A stretch of 64,000 nt of DNA from NCBI GenBank assembly GCA_020636315.1, contig JACJYA010000005.1, forward strand, positions 186,001 through 250,000, written 5' to 3'. Position numbers and translations under genes: made by a program. The notes beneath the pieces are model-generated. The model was given only the letters and a program-made list of their open reading frames with translations, was not told the origin of the DNA and did no database searches. The DNA comes from Lewinellaceae bacterium (GTDB lineage Bacteria > Bacteroidota > Bacteroidia > Chitinophagales > Saprospiraceae). Numbering within the stretch: position 1 is the first letter of the stretch; the number at the start of each line of letters is the position of its first letter. This document shows positions 18,338 through 28,575 of the stretch, piece after piece.

Positions 18338-19624
18338 ATGGAAGTCCTTATCCTCGTCCTCACATTCCTTTTCCTCATCGCCATCGGCGTGCCGATTGCG
18401 TGGAGCATTGGCATCAGCAGCATCTGCACAATGCTGGTGAGCATCCCCACTATTCCGGCATTTACAACGGTGGCGCAGCGAATGGCGACGGGGCTGGACA
18501 GTTTCTCGCTGCTCGCCATCCCGTTTTTCGTGCTGGCCGGGCAAATCATGAACCAGGGCGGCATTGCCAGACGGCTTATTGCATTTGCCAAATCATTGGT
18601 TGGGGCGCTGCCAGGAGGGCTTGCACATGTCAATATCATCGCTGCCATGCTCTTCGGGGCAATTTCCGGGTCGGCAGTGGCAGCGGCTTCGGCACTTGGC
18701 AGCATGTTGGGAAAAACGATGGAAGAGGAGGGCTATTCCCGGCAATTTGCTGCGGCTGTCAACGTCACAGCCTCCACGACCGGGCTGGTCATTCCGCCGA
18801 GCAACATTCTCATCGTGTATTCGCTGGCAAGCGGTGGAGTGTCCATAGCGGCGCTGTTCGTAGCGGGTTACCTGCCGGGCATTCTGACGGGACTGCTGCT
18901 CATGCTCACGGCGGCGATTTGGTCTAGGTATCGGAAATTTCCTTCCGGCGAGCGCACCAATTTGAGGACGGTTGTCAAAACTTTCATAGACGCCCTGCCG
19001 AGCCTGTCCCTTCTCATCGTCGTTATTGGTGGCATAGTGGCAGGCATTTTCACAGCGACGGAGGCGGCAGCGGTGGCGGTGTTGTACTGCCTCGTTTTGA
19101 CTTTCATCTACAAAGAAGTAAAACTGAAAGACCTGCCGGCTATTTTCCTGAGTTCAACCTCCACCACTGCTATTGTTATGTTGCTCATCGGCACCTCCAT
19201 GAGTATGTCGTGGATTATGTCCTATGAAAATATCCCGCAAGACATTACCAGCCTTATGCTGTCCATCAGCGACAACAAATTCGTCGTGTTTTTCATCATT
19301 AACCTGCTGCTGTTGTTCGTGGGCATTTTCATGGACATGACCCCGGCGGTGCTGATTTTTACCCCCATCTTCCTGCCTGTGGTGACCAATCTCGGCATGG
19401 ACCCCACACATTTCGGTATCATGATGGTGCTCAATCTATGCATCGGGCTGTGTACGCCGCCGGTCGGGTCGGTGCTGTTTGTTGGGGTAGGGGTAGCTGG
19501 CACGACGATTGAGAAGGTTATCCGGCCTTTGCTTCCCCTATTCATTTCCATGTTGGCGGCGCTGATGCTGGTGACGTATATTCCGGAGTTGAGCCTTTGG
19601 CTGCCGAGGTTGTTTGGGTTTTGA
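18338..19624 (+). CDS. dctM: TRAP transporter large permease (DctM type)
   Basis: This polytopic inner-membrane protein of 428 residues has about 12 hydrophobic segments and is the ion-coupled translocation subunit. Family motifs include IPFFVLAGQIMNQGGIARRL, the inner repeat LFGAISGSAVAAASALGSM, NVTASTTGLVIPPSNILIVY and the second repeat DMTPAVLIFTPIFLPV with LCIGLCTPPVGSVLFVG. The protein is full length and ends the cluster. A TRAP system is not the usual inner-membrane importer in Bacteroidota polysaccharide loci, but several uronate-using bacteria carry one. Co-location with KDG kinase and aldolase argues for a hexuronate or keto-deoxyuronate substrate. Confidence 0.94.
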   Translation: MEVLILVLTFLFLIAIGVPIAWSIGISSICTMLVSIPTIPAFTTVAQRMATGLDSFSLLAIPFFVLAGQIMNQGGIARRLIAFAKSLVGALPGGLAHVNIIAAMLFGAISGSAVAAASALGSMLGKTMEEEGYSRQFAAAVNVTASTTGLVIPPSNILIVYSLASGGVSIAALFVAGYLPGILTGLLLMLTAAIWSRYRKFPSGERTNLRTVVKTFIDALPSLSLLIVVIGGIVAGIFTATEAAAVAVLYCLVLTFIYKEVKLKDLPAIFLSSTSTTAIVMLLIGTSMSMSWIMSYENIPQDITSLMLSISDNKFVVFFIINLLLLFVGIFMDMTPAVLIFTPIFLPVVTNLGMDPTHFGIMMVLNLCIGLCTPPVGSVLFVGVGVAGTTIEKVIRPLLPLFISMLAALMLVTYIPELSLWLPRLFGF

Positions 19625-19777
19625 AAACAACTATTTTTGCCCATCTGGTTTATTTCATTCTTATTCGAGGGAATCAATTCCAATTTCTTGTCCACCACTG
19701 GTATCCTGTTGAAAAAAGCAACCGGGTTTTGGAGGGAAGGTTTTTTTTAATACAAGCTTTATTTCGCCGGTATTTTT

Positions 19778-22579
19778 CTATTCCTTCTCTCTGTCTTCCA
19801 GCCGGTATTCCTCCTGCTCTTTGCTGTCCCGATACATATCCTCCACATTATCGATCTGCGGGGATTCCTCAATGGCGTTCCAGTCAAATTCTTCGTCAAA
19901 AGGGTCCAGGGCTTTTTGAGGGTTGAAGATCCGGCTGTCTGCCGCTAAAGCGTTGTAGGGGCTGAAATCCGGAGTGGAGGTAAAGCAATTGGCCAGGCTG
20001 GTAGCCCCGGCATCATATTGGTTTAAGTACGGCAGGCCCAGAATGTTCCAGAATGTTTTAAACAGGCTCCCAAAACTATAATGGACATGGCTGACATAGC
20101 CTCTTTTCACCCATGGAGAAATGACCAGGAGAATACTGCGGTGGGCATCAATATGGTCAACGCCGTTTTGGGCATCATCTTCTGTGATGACGATCAGCAT
20201 GTTCTTCCAATAAGGTGTCCTGGAAAGATACTCCACAATGCGGTAAACAGCCAGGTCATTGTCAGTACCATGTAGCTTTCCCGGAAAGGATACCCGGCAT
20301 CCGGGCGCTCGCCTGCTCCGTGGTCGTTGGGGATGATCACGGTTATCAATTCCGGCATAGTATCCTTGCCCGTGATCCATTTCTCATCAAATTCTTTGAT
20401 AAACTGGTCTATCCGGAACTGGTCCGGTATGGTATATTATAGGTGGGGTATGTCCTGGAGCTGCGTTCAAACAGAGGCTGCGGCATGGGATAATTGACAT
20501 ACTGGCGAATACCGGTATATTTGTATTCCGCTTTGTAGAGCGCCGGTTCAAACATAACGCTAAAGCCAAAGTTGTAGAAGCCCACCTGATGGCGTTCAAA
20601 TGATCCCACATGGACCCTGCCTCATTATAATCTTCCGGGTAAATGGTACGGCAGCGCCATTCATCGCAAAAACCCCGGGCGCCCTGGAGTTTTCCCGATA
20701 GTTGCGGTTGCCTCCATAACTGGCTGCCGTGCTTGTCTCACACCACTCATTGGGGTAGGTGTTGACCAGCCAGCGGTGGTAATCGGCAGAACGTCAGAAT
20801 CTACATAGAAGTTATCTGAAATGGCGAACCGGCGGTAGAGTAAAATGATTGGGCATAACCGTGGCGTTTGAAACGGATCTCGTCTTTTCCTTATTCGAAA
20901 AGGCTTCCATGCCATACCGGGCAATAGTCGGGTCGCCTTCTCCTTTTTCTATTTGCCCGAAAACTTCATCATAGGTCCTGTTCTCTTTTGAAATAAATAC
21001 GATATGGCGAATCGGGCTTTCCCTTTCTCCCGGGAATAAAGGGACGGGGTTGTCCGCTCTTTTTTCAAAAACCGGATCATCACCTACTGATGAAATGAAA
21101 ATTATTCGAAACAACCTGATCTGTCATTTCCCAGTTGTTCATCGTCCGGGATGTCGACGACCTGGACCGTACCTTTCATTAAGGAACCGATATAACTTCC
21201 TTCCGGTACTGGTTCAAAACTGGCTCCCCCATTGAAGTACTGCCCATAACCTTTGGCGTTGGCAATAATCAATTTTTTTTCCATCCGGGCTCACTTCAAC
21301 CTTGAAGGGAACCAGCCTGCCGGAATATGCCCCAAAACTTTTTGATCGGAAACATCGACCACCGCAATGGCATTGATGCCCGATTCAATGCCACATACAA
21401 CCTTTTCTGATCGGGGCTCAACGCCAGCCCAAAAGGATCACTCCCGGAATTGCCTTACCCGGCTATCGGGTTTGAGGCTTATCGTATGGACAACGGTATC
21501 TTTCTCAATGGAAATAACCGAGATATTATCATTGTTGCCATTGCTGACGAAGACATATTCATCGGTAGCTACCATGGAATTCGGGCTTGCCCCCCGACGG
21601 CAGGGATGCCTTCGACCAACGCTCCTACCAGGTGGTAGGTTTTGATCTTGGCGATGACTTCAGGGGCTGCCGGATCCTCGATGTCAATGACAAAAACAGA
21701 AAACGCTTCAATGGCATTGGGATCGCCCATACCGGGAATGGATATGGTGTCATTTTCTATTCCCTCCTTCATCTCTTCAGAGCCAAATGCAAAAGCCGGA
21801 TAACCGATGGGTTTCACGCGTGCTTCTTCGCCCTACCTTCTTTGATCAGGGCATACTCAAACATCCCACATTTGCGACATAAACCTTTTTTTCATCCGGC
21901 GACAGCGCAACCCCAAAAGGATATCGCCCTACCGGAACAGAATGCTTCAGGGTTTTGCTTTCGGTATCCACAACAGCCAGCCTGAACCCGATCTGATCTA
22001 CGGCATACAGCGTTTTGCCATCTTTCGTCAGAACGAGGTCGCCTATATATCCGTGAGAATAATCCCTTTCTTCAGAAACAAAAGAACAGTCAATAGCCCT
22101 TTCTTTTCTCCTGAATTCAGATCGAACAGGTAGATCTTGTTCTCCTGCCCTCCGGCGACGTAAACGGTTTGATTGTCAGGAGATATACCAGCCCCATAAA
22201 TACCGAAGTAATACGCCTTTGTCTGTGGATGGTACGGGAGGTACCTGTTCTACCTCTCAGGCTGTTGAGATAAAATATTGCGGATAATAGTAATAGACAA
22301 AGGGCTGGTACCCGAATTGGCGGTAACCGCAACATTCCCATCCGGGCTTAAGGTCAATCCATAGGGGTGGGGCGCCGTCTCAATGCTTTTACCCACAGGA
22401 GTAATAAACCTGCCATTGGGGATTACCGTTTTGCCGGATTTATCAATCCTGGTGTATTGGCTTCCGGCAGGAGCCGAAATGATCCAGAGGGCCTCCTCTT
22501 TGGAACCATTTTGCGGGTTGCAACTATAAAAAAGCAGGGTAAGAACCAGCGCTCGTGCAATTGTTGTTTGAAAGTTCAT
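19778..22579 (-). pseudogene. decayed YncE-like beta-propeller / alkaline-phosphatase superfamily protein, broken by many frameshifts
   Basis: Read on the minus strand, the remains line up in order with a family of ~800-950-residue secreted proteins that pair a YncE-like propeller with a phosphoesterase domain. The N-terminus MNFQTTIARALVLTLL with a Cys lipobox (LLFYSC) is intact up to PHPYGLTLSPDGNVAVTANSG. Later pieces in other frames include SPDNQTVYVAGGQENKIYLF, VPVGRYPFGVALSPDEKKVY, FVIDIEDPAAPEV and FISKENRTYDEVFGQIEKGE. The last readable piece (~200 residues) includes VEYLSRTPYWKNMLIVITED, DAHRSILLVISPWVKRGY and SPYNALAADSRIF. The reading frame changes at least seven times. One clear one-base loss turns VANVGMFEYAL into VANVGCLSMP and a stop. 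Flanking genes are all intact, so the damage is local. Confidence 0.88.
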
Positions 22580-23197
22580 TTTTTATGCTCTTTATTTCAC
22601 TATTGAAAACCACCGTTCGGCAGAGCCCACGTCGAAGCCTGCTTCGCTGGTGGTTATTTTCATTCCGGCCTTGTATTTGAATGTTTTTGTTTCGCATTCG
22701 GCTCAATGTGAAATGATATGTATTGTTCGATGATGCAAATACAATAAGTACACAAATATAAGTAGCTGCCTAATGCTACCCAAAAAGGTGTTTTCCGGCA
22801 GTGGCTGAGCACTTGCCGCTTTGTAAACAACCTTTACCTGGAACTTCCCCCTTCCAGCGGTTTCGGAAACTTTAAGAAAAAACGGATCGCTGGAGAAAAA
22901 AACCTTACCATCGAAGCTCGTGATATTCAAAAGAGTGCCCCATTGCTCAAAAACAATTGCAGCTCAATTCGACATAAAGCGTATTTTTGAGTAGCCCGAA
23001 GCTGGGCCAGGCAACTCGTTCGAGAGGTAAGATGCGGGTTCGGGCGAAATCTTTCCCAGGCCTGCGAATCTAGGCCGGTATTGAAAATATCGTTATGAAC
23101 CGGAAATATTTCAGAAGGGCATTTTTAAGAAATTTATCGGTTGCAGGGCCAGGGATGGTACTTTGGATGGCAATTTGAAAAAATTAATTGAAACAGG
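22580..23197. other. 618-base intergenic space between the divergent pseudogene and GH13 gene
   Basis: It holds the promoter of the minus-strand pseudogene (annotated separately) with a leader of roughly 165 bases. The remainder up to the GH13 start shows no convincing coding frame, no RNA gene and no strong terminator. A 75-codon minus-strand frame here lacks protein-like composition and covers the promoter. Confidence 0.6.
22753..22783 (-). promoter_or_regulatory. Bacteroidota-type promoter upstream of the phosphoesterase pseudogene
   Basis: On the minus strand the sequence reads TTTTTG, exactly 20 bases, then TATATTTG. This is a perfect match to the Bacteroidota -33 (TTG) and -7 (TAnnTTTG) elements. 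Transcription would start about 6 bases further and run toward the broken gene. Confidence 0.7.
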
Positions 23198-24598
23198 ATG
23201 AAATCGTATAAAAACATTTTCTTTACGGCCATAATTATCCTGGCCTTTGCATGCCAGCCTTCCCATACCGGTCAACCCGAGCCATCCATGGAGGAACGAT
23301 ACCTTCCGCAGCCTTACGTTGAAATAGAACACCCCGAATGGACAAAAAACGCCACCATTTACGAGGCCAACATCCGGCAGTTTACTCCGGAAGGTACATT
23401 CAGGGCGTTTGAAGGCCACCTTTCCCGCCTTAAAGACATGGGCATCGACATCATCTGGCTGATGCCCATCCATCCGATCGGGGAAAAGAACCGGAAGGGA
23501 ACCCTGGGCAGCTACTACGCCGTGAAGGATTACTACGGCATCAACCCGGAATTCGGAACAATGGAAGACTTCAAAGCCCTGGTAACGAAGATACATGACA
23601 TGGGCATGTACGTGATCATCGACTGGGTGGCCAATCACTCGGCCTGGGATAACCCACTGGTGGCCGAACACCCGGACTGGTACATCAAAAACAGGGAAGG
23701 CAACTTCCAATCAACTCCCTGGCGGGATTACGACGACATCATCGACTTCGATTACGGGCAGCCCGGCCTGCGTAAATACATGACGGAGGCTCTGAAGTAC
23801 TGGGTGAAAGAAACGGATGTCGATGGGTTCCGCTGTGATGTGGCCAGCTTCGTGCCAATAGATTTCTGGGAAAATGCCCGGGCTGAACTGGATGAAATAA
23901 AGCCTGTTTTCATGCTCGCAGAATCGCAGTACAAGGACCTGCACAAGCGGGCGTTCGACATGACCTACGCCTGGAGCCTGTGGGATCACCTGCACGCAAT
24001 CACTATTAAAGGAAGGGACATCAAAGGCCTGACAGAGGGCTACATCGCCGAGCACGTAAGCATATTTCCGGAAAACGCTTATCGTATGGCCTTCACCGAT
24101 AACCACGATAAAAATTCCTGGGAGGGCAACCAGTATTCCAATTTCGGCGACGGCCTCCACGCCGCGATGGTACTGTGCGGTACTATCGACGGCATGCCCC
24201 TGGTTTACAGCGGCCAGGAGGCCGGCCTGGGCCGTTCACTGAACTTCTTCGAAAAGGACCCGATCGAATGGAAGGAGCACGAAAACGCCGGGATCTACAA
24301 AAAGCTTTTTCACCTGAAGCACCAGAACCAGGGCTTGTGGAATGGCCGATGGGGAGGCGAAATGGCCCGCATCAAAAATGATAAAATGGACCACGTGCTT
24401 TCTTTTTCCCGGGAGAAAAACGGCGATAAAGTGGTGGTGGTGATCAATTTCAGCGGCCAGCCGGTAAGTGCGCGCCTGGAGGCCGAATACCACAAGGGAA
24501 AATATTCGGAGCTGTTCTCCGGTGAGGAATATGTGCTGAAAGGCAGTGATGTGCTTGGCCTGGAGCCCTGGGGGTATCGGGTTTTGGTGAGGGAGTGA
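23198..24598 (+). CDS. GH13-family alpha-amylase-like glycosidase, lipoprotein
   Basis: This 466-residue periplasmic or surface lipoprotein (lipobox LAFAC, Cys19) is predicted to hydrolyse or transfer alpha-glucosides. The (beta/alpha)8 barrel shows region I DWVANHS, region II DGFRCDVAS with nucleophile Asp214, region III MLAESQY with acid/base Glu242 and region IV FTDNHDKNSW with Asp304, so all catalytic residues are present. A C-terminal beta domain (~395-466) contains the typical VVVVINFSGQPVSARLE strand set. It is short for an amylase and has no visible carbohydrate-binding module. The next gene is a permease of amino-acid type, so no sugar operon is obvious. Exact specificity cannot be inferred. 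Confidence 0.92.
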   Translation: MKSYKNIFFTAIIILAFACQPSHTGQPEPSMEERYLPQPYVEIEHPEWTKNATIYEANIRQFTPEGTFRAFEGHLSRLKDMGIDIIWLMPIHPIGEKNRKGTLGSYYAVKDYYGINPEFGTMEDFKALVTKIHDMGMYVIIDWVANHSAWDNPLVAEHPDWYIKNREGNFQSTPWRDYDDIIDFDYGQPGLRKYMTEALKYWVKETDVDGFRCDVASFVPIDFWENARAELDEIKPVFMLAESQYKDLHKRAFDMTYAWSLWDHLHAITIKGRDIKGLTEGYIAEHVSIFPENAYRMAFTDNHDKNSWEGNQYSNFGDGLHAAMVLCGTIDGMPLVYSGQEAGLGRSLNFFEKDPIEWKEHENAGIYKKLFHLKHQNQGLWNGRWGGEMARIKNDKMDHVLSFSREKNGDKVVVVINFSGQPVSARLEAEYHKGKYSELFSGEEYVLKGSDVLGLEPWGYRVLVRE

Positions 24599-24711
24599 GC
24601 TAGTATTCGATCATTTGCCACAATATGTAACAAGCAGAGTAGATAAACGCTGAATAATTTCGTGCACAATAGCCATTCTGATTGCGTTTGAATCATAAAA
24701 AGAAGACTCGA

Positions 24712-25980
24712 ATGAGCGAACAAAACGAAAAAATGGGCTTTAACGCCACCTGGTCGATGGCGGTGGGCGGAATGGTGGGAGGAGGAATATTTTCCGTTCT
24801 CGGGGTGGTGATCGACACAGCGGGGCAGTGGGCCTGGGCGAGTTTCCTCTTTGCCGGGGCCATCGCATTGATCTCGGCTCATAGCTACAGCCAGTTATCC
24901 CTCAAGTACCAGAAGAGTGGGGGAGCATTTGTCTTCCTGAGTGAAATCAACCACGAAGGGATTGCGGGCAGCCTGTCCTGGGTCCTGATCCTGGGTTATG
25001 TGCTGACCATTTCCGTTTACGCCTTTACTTTCGGGCACTACGTTGCCCATGTTTTCCACCTGGGAAGCTGGCTCCCGAGGGTCCTGGGGTTCGCAGCTAT
25101 CGCCGTCCTGGCTCTGGTGAATATGCGGGGAGTGGGGGATTCTTCGCGGGTGGAGATCATCACCGTATGGGGAAAGCTGTTTGTCCTGCTGGGCCTGTCT
25201 GTCTTCGGCCTGCTGCAGTGGAACCCGGAGCAATTGACCGCGGGGATCGAGAACCGGCCCTTTACAGCTGCAATCGTAGGCGCCGCCACTATTTTTATGG
25301 CCTATGAAGGCTTTCAGTTGTTGTCGTATGATTACGAGGACATCAGTAACCCTGATAAGACTCTGCCGAGAGCCACCATCACAGCGGTCATTTCCGTAAT
25401 AATCATTTATATCCTGGTCGCCATCGGAGCCTCTATGCTTGTGGGGGCAAAGGCTTTAATAGAAAAAGAAGAAGTGGCCTTGTCTATTGCCGGCCAGCAG
25501 GCTTTGGGCGCTGCCGGGCTCTATCTGGTCACTATTGCCGCAGCGTTTTCCACGGGGTCGGCGATCAACGCTACCTTGTTCTCCACTGCCCGCCTGATGG
25601 AAAATGTGGCTGAAAAGAAGGACCTGCCCCATATTTTTGCCATTGAGAATGATGCCAATATTCCCTTCTATGCCATTCTGATCATTGGCGGCCTGGCGGC
25701 GGTGCTGGCAGTGGCCGGTTCCCTGAGTTCCCTCGTGGATGCGGCCAGCCTGATCTTCCTGATCACGTTTGGCACCGTTAATTTCCTGGCTTATCATCAG
25801 AAAGTAAAATACAGGTTTATTTGCCTCATAGGTGCTCTGGGCTGCCTGTTGGCCATGCTACTTTCCTCTTACGAACAGTGGAAAGCCCGGCCGGTGCCTC
25901 TTCTTATCGTCCTTGGCCTGATCCTGCTGATTTTCATCGGGCGGCCTTTTATCCTGAAGCGGATCAACAGGAGGGTATAA
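24712..25980 (+). CDS. APC-superfamily amino acid permease
   Basis: This integral inner-membrane transporter of 422 residues has about 12 hydrophobic segments. The N-terminus carries the APC helix-1 motif WSMAVGGMVGGGIFSVLGVV, with the glycine-rich unwound segment that binds the amino group of substrate. Helix 6 region TIFMAYEGFQLLSYDYEDI is also typical of amino acid/polyamine permeases. It probably imports an amino acid with H+ or Na+. I chose the ATG giving MSEQNEKMGFNATWS; an upstream TTG ten codons earlier is unlikely. It follows the GH13 gene by about 110 bases with no evident functional link. Confidence 0.9.
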   Translation: MSEQNEKMGFNATWSMAVGGMVGGGIFSVLGVVIDTAGQWAWASFLFAGAIALISAHSYSQLSLKYQKSGGAFVFLSEINHEGIAGSLSWVLILGYVLTISVYAFTFGHYVAHVFHLGSWLPRVLGFAAIAVLALVNMRGVGDSSRVEIITVWGKLFVLLGLSVFGLLQWNPEQLTAGIENRPFTAAIVGAATIFMAYEGFQLLSYDYEDISNPDKTLPRATITAVISVIIIYILVAIGASMLVGAKALIEKEEVALSIAGQQALGAAGLYLVTIAAAFSTGSAINATLFSTARLMENVAEKKDLPHIFAIENDANIPFYAILIIGGLAAVLAVAGSLSSLVDAASLIFLITFGTVNFLAYHQKVKYRFICLIGALGCLLAMLLSSYEQWKARPVPLLIVLGLILLIFIGRPFILKRINRRV

Positions 25981-26002
25981 GAAACTGAAGGAAGGGGTTG
26001 AG

Positions 26003-26149
26003 TCATGAGAATCAGGGGCTAAATCCATTCGCCAATATGATATTGGAGGCCTCAGGCGGAGCACCCATTAAGGCTTGTTCCATTAGGCACAAAATGTCGG
26101 TAGGGAGATCCTCCAAAAATATGCTTCGTTTAGCCCCTGATTCGCATGA
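26003..26149. repeat. 147-bp element with 21-bp inverted ends (AGCCCCTGATTC family)
   Basis: The left end TCATGAGAATCAGGGGCT continues AAA. The right end is its inverted copy with one mismatch over 21 bases. The inside shows no coding frame. A third copy of the end motif, including adjoining TCATATT, lies near 36831. This is consistent with a small MITE-like or REP-like dispersed repeat between the convergent permease and GH3 genes, where it may also act as a bidirectional transcription stop. Confidence 0.72.
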
Positions 26150-26170
26150 TCATATTCATCCATTAGATTA

Positions 26171-28558
26171 TCACCTGCCGGACATGGGTTCCAACTCACT
26201 GATCTCTCGCTCCGGCAAGAGCACATTATGTACTTTTTCCACTATCATCTCATCTTCCAGAGAGAAAGAGGCTTCGGCCCGGATGTCCTCACTGGATGCA
26301 CCTATTTTTACCTTGTAGTTGCCCGCTTCCGCCACCCAGGCGGAGCGGCCGGGGTCAAAGGAAGCCAGTTCCGCTGCTCCGATGCTGATCATTAAGGTTT
26401 GTTTTTCGCCAGGCTGCAGCAGTTTGGTTTTGGCAAACCCCTTGAGTTCCAGCACAGGTTTGTCCAGCTCTTTACCGGGAGCGGCGAGGTAGAGCTGCAC
26501 CACTTCTTTTCCGGCAGTTTTTCCGGTGTTGGTAATGTCGATAGAGGCGGAAAGGGCCTCGTCAAACTTTTTCGCATCGAGGTTAAGATTGTCATACGAG
26601 AAAGTGGTGTATGAAAGGCCGAAACCAAAGGGGTACGCCGTTTCCACCCCGAAGGTCCTGAAATACCGGTAGCCGACATAGATGCCTTCTTCATAAACCA
26701 CTTCCGACGGCTTGGCCTTGAAAATGCCGCCCGCGCGTTGCTCTTCGGCGCCCGGGAGTTCTTCCCCGGGGAAGTTCCTGGCGCTGGGCACGTCGCTGTA
26801 CAGGATGGGGAAGGTGGTGGGCAGCTTTCCGGAGGGGGTCACCTTTCCAAGCAGCACATCAGCCACAGCGTGGCCGGCTTCCTGCCCGCCCTGCCAGCCC
26901 AGGACGATGGCGTCGGCCCAATCCCGCCAGCTTGCCGTTTCGATGACGTTGCCGATGTTGAGAATGACTACTACTTTCTTCCCTTGTGCATGATAAGCTT
27001 CCGAAACGGTTTTGATCATGTTTTTTTCCGCCTCGGTGAGGTAGAAATCTCCTTCTTCCTCCCGATCCTGGAATTCTCCCGAATTGCGGCCGATGGTGAT
27101 CAGTGCGACGTCCGTGGCCTTGGCTTTTTCGGCTGCCATTTCCTTGCTGAGAGGCATTTCCGATATAGGAGGCAGCAACTGGAAGAAGAACTGCTTTTTC
27201 GGCTGCTTGGCCTTTTCGGCCTGGATGTAGCTTTCATAGGTGGCCTTCAGCCGGGAATCTACCGGGAGGGCTGCTTTTTCCAGCCCCTCGACCAGCGAAA
27301 CGGTATAAGCTTCATTGACGTCACCACTGCCGGTGCCTCCGGCAATGAATTCATAGGAGCCATTCCCGAATGCGGCAATCTTTTTCATATCCTGGTTCAG
27401 GGGGAGGGCGCCGTCGTTTTTCAGGAGCACTGTCCCTTCTGCTGCTGCCCGGCGGGTAAGAGCCGCATGCGCTTTCAGGTTGGGGCTGTCAGTGTATTCA
27501 TAACCGTTGAAGGAGGGAGAGCGCAAAAGAAGCGCCAGGATGCGGCGGACATTTTCATCGAGGATGCTTTCCTCCAGTTTTCCGCTTTGTACTGCTTCCA
27601 GGATGGCCTTTCTTTGATCCGGGGTGCCCGGCATGAGCAGGTCGTTGCCTGCCTTCATCTGGGCTACCGGGTCGTCTCCTGCAAACCAGTCGGTCATGAC
27701 CAAACCCTGAAACCCCCATTCATCGCGAAGGATGGTATTGAGCAGGTTGCTGTTCTGGGAAGTATATACCCCATTTAGTTTATTGTAGGAACTCATGATG
27801 GTCCAGGGCTGGGCTTCCTTCACTACAATTTCAAAGCCGCGCAGGTAAATTTCCCGGATCGCCCGTTCGCTGATAATGGCGTTAACCATCGTCCGGTTCG
27901 TTTCCTGGTTGTTGGCCACAAAGTGCTTAACCGAAGTGCCCACTCCGTTGGATTCCACCCCGTTGACCATAGCGGCGGCAATATGGCCGCTGAGGAAAGG
28001 ATCTTCTGAATAATACTCGAAATTTCGCCCGCCAAGGGGGTTGCGGTGGATGTTCATGGCCGGCGCCAGGAGGACATCCACCCCGTATTCTTTTACTTCC
28101 TGTCCCATAGCCGCTCCAACTTCTTCCACCAGTTCTTTATCCCAGGAGGAGGACAGCAGGGTCTCGATGGGAAAGGCCGTGCAGTAATAGGTGTCGCCGC
28201 TGGTGCCGTCTCTTACCGGTTCAATGCGCAGGCCGGCAGGGCCATCCGCCAGTACTATGGCAGGTATGCCCAGTTCGGGAATGTCTAAGGTGTTGCCGGC
28301 GGCTCCCGACACTTTTTCCGGCCGCTCGCTTTTCATTAATCCCTGTATGTTCATCCCCATCCCTACGACAAACCCGGCTTTCTGCTCGGTGGAAAGCCGG
28401 GACAGGAGGTCCTCCACTCTTTGATCAAGGGGCGCTTGTGGGTCTTCGTAAAGGTCTTTCACACCATTTTTGTTGTGGTCCCGAAAAGAGTTTTGCCCCT
28501 GTAAGTTAAGGGAAAAGGCCAGTCCCAGGGCCAGGATGATGCCAGTTGTTTTTTTCAT
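26171..28558 (-). CDS. GH3-family beta-glucosidase / beta-xylosidase
   Basis: This secreted, probably periplasmic retaining glycosidase has 795 residues. After a signal peptide (LNLQGQ) come the TIM-barrel domain (~30-330), with VLADGPAGLRIEP and SVKHFVANNQE (KH substrate motif), and nucleophile Asp290 in LVMTDWFAG. The alpha/beta sandwich follows (~370-620, with VVILNIGN and VLGWQGGQEAGHAVADVL). A fibronectin type III-like domain (~690-795) contains FGFGLSYTTF and VQLYLAAPGKELDKP. I chose the ATG giving MKKTTGIILALGLAF; the longer upstream frame would run through the promoter and operator. The gene is divergent from a Nudix-type regulator and has a palindrome over its promoter, so it is probably controlled by that regulator. 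Confidence 0.94.
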   Translation of the reverse strand: MKKTTGIILALGLAFSLNLQGQNSFRDHNKNGVKDLYEDPQAPLDQRVEDLLSRLSTEQKAGFVVGMGMNIQGLMKSERPEKVSGAAGNTLDIPELGIPAIVLADGPAGLRIEPVRDGTSGDTYYCTAFPIETLLSSSWDKELVEEVGAAMGQEVKEYGVDVLLAPAMNIHRNPLGGRNFEYYSEDPFLSGHIAAAMVNGVESNGVGTSVKHFVANNQETNRTMVNAIISERAIREIYLRGFEIVVKEAQPWTIMSSYNKLNGVYTSQNSNLLNTILRDEWGFQGLVMTDWFAGDDPVAQMKAGNDLLMPGTPDQRKAILEAVQSGKLEESILDENVRRILALLLRSPSFNGYEYTDSPNLKAHAALTRRAAAEGTVLLKNDGALPLNQDMKKIAAFGNGSYEFIAGGTGSGDVNEAYTVSLVEGLEKAALPVDSRLKATYESYIQAEKAKQPKKQFFFQLLPPISEMPLSKEMAAEKAKATDVALITIGRNSGEFQDREEEGDFYLTEAEKNMIKTVSEAYHAQGKKVVVILNIGNVIETASWRDWADAIVLGWQGGQEAGHAVADVLLGKVTPSGKLPTTFPILYSDVPSARNFPGEELPGAEEQRAGGIFKAKPSEVVYEEGIYVGYRYFRTFGVETAYPFGFGLSYTTFSYDNLNLDAKKFDEALSASIDITNTGKTAGKEVVQLYLAAPGKELDKPVLELKGFAKTKLLQPGEKQTLMISIGAAELASFDPGRSAWVAEAGNYKVKIGASSEDIRAEASFSLEDEMIVEKVHNVLLPEREISELEPMSGR

Positions 28559-28575
28559 GTTGGAACATTTTATTC

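Noticed and set aside
22703..22930. 75-codon minus-strand frame upstream of the pseudogene
   Set aside because: It spans the promoter and has a Leu/Tyr/His-rich tail unlike a protein; no start or family is evident.
26738..27778. 346-codon plus-strand frame opposite GH3
   Set aside because: It is antisense to the GH3 catalytic domain and has no family resemblance.
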